From Tomocerus qinae (taxonomy: Eukaryota; Arthropoda; Collembola; Entomobryomorpha; Tomoceridae): 64,000 nt of DNA. The translations under genes were made by a program, and so were the position numbers. The notes beneath the pieces were generated by a model. The model was not told the origin of the DNA, made no database searches, and saw only the letters and a program-made list of their open reading frames with translations. Positions 55,125 through 64,000 of this stretch are shown here, in pieces. How positions within the stretch are numbered: the first letter of the stretch is position 1; every line of letters begins with the position of its first letter. The stretch lies in assembly GCA_020055645.1 (NCBI GenBank), contig CM034548.1:16988001-17052000 (forward strand), in the 5' to 3' direction.

Positions 55125-55226
55125 CTGTATAATAGCTTGATGAGAATCTGGAGGGGGACGACAAATACTGTATAGCTCATCGCTGGAGTCATTAGAATAT
55201 TTAGATCGAATGCAAGCCATGGCCAT
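55125..55226 (-). CDS. sick: NAV coding exon 1, start codon and N-terminus
   Basis: The exon encodes 34 residues beginning MAMACIRSKYSNDSS and ending SHQAIIQ. The first ATG is at 55226-55224, and a second in-frame ATG two codons later has a good GCCATGG context, so either may initiate. The exon ends CAG|GTTAAA at 55125. This donor is weak because it lacks the usual A at +3 and G at +5. The call rests on exact frame (phase 0 to phase 0 of the next exon) and on Q directly preceding IYTDWAN, as in vertebrate NAV proteins. The peptide is Ser/Asp-rich with a PPP motif and is probably disordered. An AG just before the ATG (TTTTTTGTTTAAAG|A) could be an acceptor, so the 5' UTR may begin in a more distal exon. 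Another frame of the same stretch is also open, but it lacks this junction logic. Confidence 0.75.
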
Positions 55227-56375
55227 TCTTTAAACAAAAAACAATGAAACAAAACAGATCTGATGCACAATTAGGTTTCATTCATTGCAGAACTCTCTGG
55301 ATAGCCTCTCTATGGCTGTATGGTAACTTTATAAATAAAGCCGGGTACACTCTCTGAATGAGATAAGACTTTTTGATTGCCTCCAACAAATTAACTCATT
55401 GGAATTGTCACCACATAATCACACACAATTACACTGCAATATTTCAGCACAAGTTTGAAACGGATAAGCTGTGGATCACTGAATATCTAGTTGGGTACTG
55501 AACTTACTTGGCATTATGTATGCCTGTGAAATATAATTGTATCTATGTATGTGTAAATATCAGTAGACATGGAGTCTGAGATTGTATCTGAACAAGGAAC
55601 AGTAGCAGCACGTGCTATGTCAACGAGAACTAAACCTAAACAAGAGATAGCTGCATCAAGTTGTATACATTAGGATATACTTGTAGTTACAAGTCAGAAG
55701 ACCGTATGTCAAAAGTAGGGAAGAAAGAAGAAGACTGTTTGGAGACAGGATCATGGAAAGAGTAAACTGAGGTACACATTATACATTCGGCCGTTCAGTC
55801 CTAAAGCCTGTCTGTCTCAAATGCATAGAAATACGAGGATTATATTGGCTGCTATTCTATATGACAGTGTCTTAAGTTAAATACATTTGAAACAGGGCAG
55901 AAAACTGCTTCTCCGAAGTCGGAGTTATCAGGGTTGACGAAATCACCACCCGCCTTCCTTCCTACCTACGCTACGCTCCAATGTACATAACTGCATATGT
56001 AATAGACAAGTACTCATGCAATGTAAATGAACCTACGAGAATGCAGGAGGGTCGCTTTATTTCTTGACTACTAGTATGCAGTACCAGAAAACTAATAATC
56101 CACATGCTAATTATAAAAATCTCGCCGTTTAGATTTCTTATCTTTACTAAACTACTGATAGTAAGTATCATTACAATACCTTCTACCTTAAGGCATTAAG
56201 ATTATTGTGAACAACTAATTTTGTTGCTGGTTAATTTATGTTGTTCATTAAAGGCAGTCCGTTTTATTTAGCTATATCACATATCTGAATTAATTATCTT
56301 TGAGGGAATGCTCTGAGCTTGTAAGCCTTTCTGACACATTTTCCGCATTTTTATTTAAATTCATACCATATTTGA

Positions 56376-56410
56376 AATTGGTATGGATGGAATTGGAATT
56401 GGACTGAATT
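56376..56410. repeat. Short GGAATT-type array
   Basis: GGTATGGATGGAATTGGAAT followed by TGGACTGAATTAG forms a short imperfect repeat. It uses the same GAATTGGACT word as the decamer array near 27,950, suggesting a genome-wide simple-repeat family. Confidence 0.7.
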
Positions 56411-59242
56411 AGATGTAATTTTAGAGAAATAATCAAATTAAAGCTATTGAATGGTATTTAGCTATAACTATGACATCATTTTTTCATTGGCTTATTACTA
56501 GTATTTGGCAAATTTTTGAGCACTTCCAGTTGGGATTAATTGTAAGTTTTCGTATACCAACTGCCTTGAAGTCAATTTTAGTTGTTTTTATTATAAGCAC
56601 GACATTCAGTAGTATTTCAACTTATTCTTTAACTCCCTAAGCCAAAAGAATGTCAATATCAAGCATAACAGAATGTTTCGGTAATCTGTAGTAGAATATC
56701 TACTTGTAATTGGCGTCTTTTAAACATTTGGTATGGCTTTTGAAATTTTTTGTCTAATACAATGTCTTCTTAAGTAGTGGGCATTTCACTTTTTAATAAC
56801 GATACATCCTAGAAGTTTCTACGCAATACATCTTGCAGTCTGCAAAAAGTAGGAGATGATAATGGAGTATGTACGCATATGCAAATTGGTTTGAAGAGTT
56901 AGTTGGTTTTGGCACAGGATCCCAGACAAATAGGTACTAGATAACTGTTTTTTAAAAGTATTGTATGTATATGTAGAGATATAAGGTTTCAGTTTGACGT
57001 AGAATATCATTATGCGTCCATGAAACAGAACAGTCAACTCGCGATCAACGAAAATAATTTTTACTTTCTGCTCAAGTGGAAAAAATCAACATTTACAAAC
57101 GTGAAGAATCTGGGTATCTATAGCTGAAGTAATGAACTCATAGTTTTCTCAATTACCTGCATGCAGCATTAGCATTTTCAGTTGCATCAGACGCACATGT
57201 GTTTTGATTTTACGAACACCGCAAACTTATTGCTATAAAGTATCTACAGAAAGTTGTTTTAAGAGAAGTGAAATGCTTCCACACTTCTTTATTCGAACAG
57301 CTTTGGAATCACATCCTGCAGATCTACGATTTCAAGTAGATACTTGTAGGCTCTGCTAATGCTCTTTCCCCATTTGTAAGTACAGCTCTGCATACAGACC
57401 AGACTGATACTAATACGAACATACGTGGGAGATTTTCTTAGACGCTATTATTATGTGTTTACTTTTAGTATTAGTACACAGTGGAGAGAAACGAGAAAGA
57501 TTTCTGAGCTAAAGATAGAATTGGAAGCGATGCCATGATTGCCAAGATATAAACACGGGAAGTTCAATGTAATGTGTAGTCAACTGAGTGCATGCCGCCT
57601 GCACAGAGTCTAGCACAAATCTGTCTAAACGTGAAACTGCATAATTTCTTATTTACAGGGTTTCATCAACTTTTCATTTTCAAAAACAGCTTTATACCTC
57701 AAACTTTAAATCTCTTATACCTTTTATAGCAATTTCATAAACAAATTGACAAAAAAAGTTTAATTTTTCCCAAATATTTTACTCCCCCTATGTATGTTTA
57801 CTCTCGCTTAAAATAATATGTATTCACCAACGAAATGAAGTGTAGAAAGATTTTAAACCTATTTTCTCTTTCTTGCTAAAATTAAGTTTTAAATGCAATT
57901 TTCTTTTTAATTTTATCACAAAATTTAAACTAGTAAATCCTTTTCGTTCAAACCTTTTACCTTTAAATGTTGCAAAATTATAAAAATCTTGTTTCTGCTT
58001 CTTGGCAGTATCAAAAGAGTTGTTCGTCAAAGAAGAATGTCTATTTGTTCTTTTGAGTACATGATAAGAGATGGTATGAGAAAAATAATAAAATGGAATC
58101 AACTAGAGATAGGATGAGGCAGTTATATAGAAATAACGTCACAAAAGAAGATAGGAGGGGAAGAAATGGGGCGTAAATGCTCTCAGAATGAGCTACCAAG
58201 TCTCGGCTCATAGATTCAATTGAGAAAAAGAACCAAAACGATTGTAGTGCTTATTTGGAAGATTATCCAAATATATTATCTGCACTCCCACATAGAATCT
58301 CATATGTTGATATGGAGGAAGAGGAACTTCGACTCAGAACGGAGGTATTTCTATAGTTAAATACGCAGAGTGGGTAACTTGCATTTAATGTGTATATCTA
58401 CCAGGATATGGTCTATCTATAAGAAATCTCTATATAGTGTGTATAAGGACTCGAGTAGTTTCTGGGCAGCTAGCTGCTCTAAGCTAATGGGCTGAAATAA
58501 AGTCGTGATAACCGCTTGTGCAACTATTTCAATAACCCGAACCTAATACATGAAGGTACTTCACTGCAAACGTACTAAGGTCATTTAACGCTATTTGGTT
58601 AGTAGTACATTCATACATCCTTATCTATTCTATAGAAGACTGCCGAAGTTAATTATGACTCCTTCAGTTCCATTACCAATAATCATACAGTACATTCGAC
58701 TACTACTACGATAGCTCCGCTGTAATTCAGAAATACAGGATGCACTCTACACACTGCTTACTCACGGATACACTTAACGTGCCATCAAATCTCCCAAGAT
58801 ATAATTGGAAAGTAATTGGATATGCTGGACTGGACGTGGAACTTAATTTTATTTGATTAAACTTTCAGGACTTGGAATTCAGAGTATCTATACAGACTTG
58901 TATCAGATTTAAGAATAGCAATTGTGATTTTGTTTACAATATTTATTTTCAATTCCATTCTGTAATTTTGGATATTCTCATGATTTCCATACGTAACATA
59001 AATACTTAGTGAATGAATACTTACTTATAGGGCTTTTGAATAATGTTTTAAGTATTTTTATGAGTCAATACCTATGCAAATTTTGTAAATATGATCTAGC
59101 AAGTAATAAGCTTCTGTCGGCACCCATTCTACAGTGCATTGGATAGCAAAGCAATGGGCAGAACTTAAGCCACACAGCACCCCTCAATTTTAAGTTATGT
59201 ATATGTGCCTTTGTCACATTATTTTCCACTCCATAAACTTAC

Positions 59243-59405
59243 CATTTTCAAATTTTATTTCGCCGTAGCATTTGGGAAACGCTATCTGTGACATTTGCTG
59301 CCTGTTCGCCTTGTTTGCAATATCAACTCCCTCCCAAAGGACATCCTTGTGTTCATGGGGAATGAAATTTATAATGAACTGAGACCATTGTGGACTGCCA
59401 TGCAT
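59243..59405 (-). other. Unidentified candidate exon
   Basis: An open minus-strand frame contains NFIPHEHKDVLWEGVDIANK, then QQMSQIAFPKCYGEIKFEN. It ends at a consensus donor (AAAATG|GTAAGT, phase 1). It could begin at an ATG at 59405 or at the acceptor TGGTCTCAG|TTC, giving an exon of 59378-59243 in phase 0. Amino-acid balance (charged, aromatic, few Ile/Asn runs) is more protein-like than most chance frames here. I do not recognise the family. It lies about 4 kb upstream of NAV exon 1, but its phase does not fit NAV exon 2, so it is not a simple alternative NAV start. It could be an exon of another gene, a degraded transposon gene or a chance frame. Confidence 0.35.
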
Positions 59406-60055
59406 GCATATATTTCTTTGTCAGCTTTGATAAATCTTCATAATTGTTCAACTGTCCTGTGAGCTTGGAAATCTCTATTGCCTCTATGCATGGCTGCATG
59501 GGAGGACATTTAAATGGGAAAATATCTACTGCTAATTTTGTAATTTATGCAATTGTGCGAGATTGATACATTTTATATGAGTATGAAGCTAATCATTGCA
59601 TTTTTACTTTAAGGCTGCCTAAACGGTTCCTATCTTATTTGAAGTACCTATGCAAATCTCTTGCATACATTTCCAGGGCATAATGTGTTTCGAACTTGGA
59701 AAATTAAAGCAACTAGATTCAAATAAAACAATTTCGGACTTTAAAAATAGAAAATTCTTCGACAAAAATGTTTTACATATTATTTTGATTGTGAGACATC
59801 AAAGAATTTGTCACCGTTGATTTTGGGAAAAGTATTAGTATTAAAAAGTGCATCAACTTGCTGTCCCTACTTCTTTTTTCTTGTCCTTGGTATGTTTCAA
59901 AATTCTTTCAAAATGTCCCCAAAGGGAAAATTAGAACTTTCAGAAAAATAATGAGTCATTTGATATCATTTAATAACTTGTCACAATTATACAAAATTTC
60001 ATGACACCATGCTTGTAAAGTGTCAATATTTCTAAATGTTTTATGATAGCAAGGC

Positions 60056-60286
60056 TGTATTGAGGGGGTGGGCTTTGGGGGCTAAAGCCCCCCCCGAAAT
60101 CCAAGAAAAAAGGAAAATTTTTTTCAAAATACCAAAAAATTTCGCGCTTCGCGCGATTTTATGTGATTTTTAGGCTATTTTTGACTCATTTTAGACAAAA
60201 TAAGCCAAAAATTTTCGCGCTTCGCGCGATTATGCCTAATAGATATTGTCCTATGATATCATAGCCCCCACCGAAATCGATTTCTA
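60056..60286. mobile_element. Transposon-like fragment with CGCGCTTCGCGCG palindromes
   Basis: The segment starts GGGGGTGGGCTTTGGGGGCT and runs into AAAGCCCCCCCCGAAAT. TTCGCGCTTCGCGCGA then recurs at 60141-60156 and 60214-60229, 73 bp apart, each preceded by an A-rich CCAAAAA(A/T)TT context. It ends near ATAGCCCCCACCGAAATCGA, where CCCCC(A/C)CCGAAATC repeats the opening motif. GC-rich palindromes like this stand out in AT-rich DNA and resemble the non-coding ends of widespread invertebrate DNA transposons. No transposase frame is present, so class is unassigned. Confidence 0.55.
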
Positions 60287-60699
60287 AATACAGTACTGTA
60301 TGATAGTAACTTTATTTTTAATTGCAATCTAATGTCAACTGGCCGTAAATTTAGGCAGCATTTAGAAAATCTTAAATCATGTAGAACCAGATGTCAGTAA
60401 ATCACAATGTGCAATAAAAGTAATTTAAAGTAATAATTTGCAATATAATTTGGCACAAGTTTATTAAATGAGTTGAACGATCTCGCTAAATAAATGTCCT
60501 TAATCAGAAAAAGGCAATTGAAAATGATCTGTAAAAATTATGATGAAGTACAATTCTTTCATTCATCTACATAATGTATAGAGCTCTTACTATCATTGGA
60601 CTTTACAAAAAAACGTGCATCAACCCTTATGTGCATTACATTTTCTACGGCTCTCCATGATCTGTCTCAAGTCCCCAATGAAAGAATACATATATTTAC

Positions 60700-60966
60700 C
60701 TCACACATACCGGTAGAGTAATTCATGCCCGTAGTTTCAAGAGTATTTTGGTGTTCAGATATACCACACAGCAATTTATACTGCATAGAACGAGGGTAAA
60801 TATTTTCACATAACAGCAGTGCAATGTGGTTTGTTAATAATATGAGTCTGCTTGTAAAGTCACAGTCCACGACTACAGTGTACATCCAGCTCAGATGGAT
60901 GCCATATGTGGGGAAAGGGAAATTAAAACAACGGAAGTGTGTATGGCACTGTACACCGTAAACATA
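60700..60966 (-). other. Weak candidate exon upstream of 59243-59405
   Basis: An 89-codon open stretch runs from an acceptor (CTTTGGCTTTGCAG|TATG) to a donor (TGTGAG|GTAAAT), phase 0 at both ends. That is compatible in phase with the candidate exon at 59378. The peptide is Cys- and aromatic-rich with no recognisable domain, and its composition could be chance. Reported mainly because of the phase match with its neighbour. Confidence 0.18.
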
Positions 60967-63900
60967 CTGCAAAGCCAAAGGACATTTCGGTTCGTCGGTT
61001 CAGAACTGTAGCATTGAATGTATTTCAAATGTAGAATTGTAAGGCAATTTAAATAAGCATTGCTTACTTTCTGTAGGGATTAAACGCTAAAATAAAAAGT
61101 TTTACATTACTATGTACTATGTACATTCTTTACTGATCTACAGACTTATATTTTCGTCATTGAATGCAAAATACTGAGAGTAATTGTCACATTATCGTAG
61201 TTTCTTTAGTACATTGGCATGCAATGTGGTAAGAGTGCCACATTTAATACAATCATTATACCCACTAACTATTTGGCTGAAAATTGCAACAGCAAGTTAG
61301 ATAAAGCAATTTCCAGACCACACCATTTACGAGTCACTTTTAGTTTCTACTATGCTGCATTCAAACCGCAAGTGTATATGTAGCTTCAACTATTCTAAAT
61401 TCGAGACTTAGAATCTTATTTTGGTACAGGCCTGACTGTATGTAAATGGCTTGCTAAAATGTTTTTCCTAAAGACTGCAATTTATCCGTACCAATTTTTT
61501 AAATCACATAGCATAGAAACCCAGATAAATTATAATAAAATCCAATGAAGCTTTTAAGAAAAAATGCAGAGCTCTAAAAACTAAATTACAGACAACAGGA
61601 AAATGTCGCCCCGTGCTGTGCAACTCTTGTTCATTCAAATAAGTGCATAGGTATGTGACTGAAAGTAAAAATGAAAGCAATGTCTGATATTATTCATAAT
61701 ATTTACATCAAGGTCGTCTAATTATAAGTTTTGGATCTGCCTATTGTCACATGCCGGCATGTCCTTAATTACCATGTTTTTTAGCTTGGAATTGTAATTA
61801 CACTTATCCGTGGTGGTATCATAGGTATGTTTGTAGAAAAGTGGAAATACCGTTTGCACTTTTTAATTGGGTTATGCTATTAATTAAAATTAGATGTGCT
61901 GGGCAGGGAGCATGTAAGTATAGAGTCCAATAGGAATTTGACATGTGGGCAAACCTAGTAAAGCCCATTTTTGACACGACAGCACAATACAAAGCACTCG
62001 AAATTATTTGTTGAAGAGATGATAAATGCACTCAATTGCATTTTATCTTTCAGTCTATTTCCTTAGTGGAGAGCGAGTTGAATTTGAAATAAGGGAGGGT
62101 TGGGAGATGGAATCATTTCAGTTTGCTTTGCCGTATTTTAATGAAATAATCGTCTATTTGTATATACAGTGTAGTGAGTTGTAGTGTATAGAGACTCTAT
62201 AATATGAACATGCTGACATTCATATACAATTACATATTCCTACGCATAGAAATGTTTTCCTTACTTCAGAGTCAGAGAAGGCATAATATTTATTTTAACC
62301 AAAATAGAGTAAGAGTCATGAATGTGCAAGTCGAGCTTTTATACAATATCTATAGTAATACACGAAGAACAATTCAGTTAACAAAGGTTACGAACGAGTC
62401 CATGAACTCCTGAGAGGTAGAAGCACAATATAGTATTTATGTGGCTATAATGTTATGTGGATCAAAAAAGTTGAGCGACATTTTCACTAATTGATTCTAA
62501 GCACGCTAACTAATAACTGGCTGCACGCATATCATATTGTATTCTAAAATTCATCACGTACCAAGTGCCAGGGCATTAACAGGAACGCACATGTGGGTTG
62601 TCATATTGTGGCCACAGGCCAAAATCAAATTATCCATTGCACAAGCCAAACCACTTTATTTCTTCTCACCAGAGTTCTGTATTGCTCCTGTCAACTCAAT
62701 GTCATGAGACATCAATACTTATCATTACTACATTAAATTAACGTAACGGTAGATTTAAGAACAACCTCAGTGACTGTTTATATTAATTACCTCTTCCTTA
62801 AGTTATATATACCAATTAATAGCCATTTTCCTGAAGTGTGCACTATAAGGACCAACAATTGATTCATGAGATTACATACAATAAGTAGTAATAGAGCATG
62901 CAAGTAGGAAGAAGATTTTAACTGATATAATACTAATTACAACTTGAATTGAATTTTACTTCATAGATTAAAGGTAATCGTCTTTGCAATGCAATAGCAT
63001 TGTCTAAAATTCTATTACCGCAGAACTCTATCCTATAGTGATATGTATAACATCCATACTTCATATAATACATAATTCAATGTTGAGGCTTCCTGTAATG
63101 ATTCCTATAACATCTGTTATCTTCTTCATTCAGGTAGTTAAGTAGTTAGATCCGCCAGCTCATCCTTAACACCAAATGGAAGTAGTAATCAATAATCAAT
63201 CGTTTTAACGGTTTCTATGATATGAATCTTTCAATTCTCCGAAGAATGATGATAATGCAAAATTAGAGCCCGTACTAGATCTAACTAAGCTATTGCAAAT
63301 CAGTACTCCATGGCGTATCTTATGTAGTAGTTAAAAAATGTAGCCTCGACAATAAATCTTGTAGTTACACTTCCTCATACTTATTTCAATCTATATAAAT
63401 AATGACAGTGTTTACAATTTTGAACAAGTCTTTTAACCAGTTTTACAGATACCAAAAAATTTGATTAGTGATAGGCATATCAAATTTTTAATCTCAACTG
63501 TAATAAATGTTGGATTTTCTGTAGTTGGCAGAAATTCTCATATCAATAATTCCATTTGATCTGCCTACAGCGAGTTTAGAGATTACTTTTTCATTTTATC
63601 TCATAGTTACATTGAAGTGGAAGCTAGGATTGTTGGTTGGAAAGAAACTACTAAAATTCTGATAAGAACAGCTTATCGTATTTTAGGAGGCAGAGTGGAG
63701 TGGCTGAAGGAAAGCTTGAATGACAGAGTGAAGAATCCCAAAACAATTTTTCATTTCATGTCTCATGTTAATCCTTTCCATACTTCGTGGGTCTGTTGAG
63801 TAAGGGTTGTTTATTTTTCATTTCTTGAAATCGCCACCAGCACGAGATTTACTATGTCAGTATGTTAAATATGATATGTACAGCAACACATTGCTAAAGA

Positions 63901-64000
63901 TATACATAATTTACATGTCTAATAATACTTATAATGTAACTTCTGTATTTTGAACTGTTAACTATATTCATCCGCTAAATATATCAGCAAAAATGTTCAT

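Larger units (their letters stand above)
12791..55226 (-). other. sick: 5' portion of a neuron navigator (NAV/sickie) gene, five coding exons
   Basis: This is the gene-level span. Five minus-strand exons join in frame at 55226-55125, 53319-53202, 50854-50802, 23784-23504 and 13005-12791, giving about 256 residues with a full N-terminal CH domain. The recognisable core is IYTDWANHYLEKA, then DVTDGVILADVIEAV, then RKPKNASQM, then LKSILSLFFQLSRYKQQQ, an order and wording typical of NAV CH domains. In the family this domain is followed by a long Ser-rich linker, coiled coils and a C-terminal AAA+ ATPase. NAV proteins bind microtubule plus ends and act in neurite outgrowth and actin control; Drosophila sickie acts in axon growth. 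Introns of 1.8 to 27 kb fit the very large NAV loci of other animals. The rest of the gene lies beyond the left edge. No 5' non-coding exon or promoter was identified. Family assignment is secure; one-to-one orthology to sickie is inferred. Confidence 0.9.
55227..64000. other. Region upstream of the first NAV coding exon
   Basis: This stretch should hold the NAV promoter and any 5' non-coding exon, but I could not identify either. Contents I can support are the GGAATT array near 56.4 kb, the transposon-like fragment at 60.1-60.3 kb and two unidentified candidate exons at 59.2-59.4 and 60.7-61.0 kb. The remainder is featureless AT-rich DNA. Confidence 0.5.

Overview
The window is AT-rich, intron-dominated animal nuclear DNA. 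It has very long introns, GT-AG splice sites, TATA/initiator promoter grammar and many short degenerate tandem repeats, including GAATT- and GAATTGGACT-type arrays. Gene content and intron style suggest an arthropod, most likely an insect and possibly a hemipteran. The species assignment is an inference and is weak. There are no bacterial-type operons and no rRNA, tRNA or CRISPR that I could find.

Two genes can be supported, both on the minus strand. The first is the 5' part of a neuron navigator gene (NAV family; Drosophila sickie, vertebrate NAV1-3). Five coding exons read, in transcript order, 55226-55125, 53319-53202, 50854-50802, 23784-23504 and 13005-12791. All four internal junctions keep frame (phases 0, 1, 0, 2). 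Together they encode about 256 residues: a short N-terminus, a complete calponin-homology (CH) domain and the start of a Ser-rich disordered linker. The introns are about 1.8, 2.3, 27.0 and 10.5 kb, and a fifth runs off the left edge after at least 12.8 kb. The C-terminal coiled coils and AAA+ ATPase known for the family must lie outside the window.

The second gene lies inside the 27-kb intron, in the same orientation, about 750 bp after the third NAV exon. It is a complete three-exon gene (CDS 50018-49118, 121 aa) encoding a small secreted protein with one immunoglobulin-like domain. It has its own TATA box at 50088-50081, an initiator-like CAGT 32 bp downstream, a 15-residue signal peptide, two introns (454 and 81 bp) and candidate AATAAA signals. 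I do not recognise a named orthologue. It is the best candidate here for a previously undescribed gene.

Region by region: 1-12790 is NAV intron with no convincing gene. 12791-23784 holds two NAV exons and a 41-bp minisatellite. 23785-50801 is the giant intron, with the nested gene, a decamer array and a GAATT microsatellite. 50802-55226 holds three NAV exons interleaved with two copies of a dispersed element built on a ~300-bp tandem monomer. 55227-64000 lies upstream of the first NAV coding exon. It has two unidentified candidate exons and a transposon-like fragment with repeated CGCGCTTCGCGCG palindromes. Most other short ORFs look like chance open frames in AT-rich non-coding DNA.
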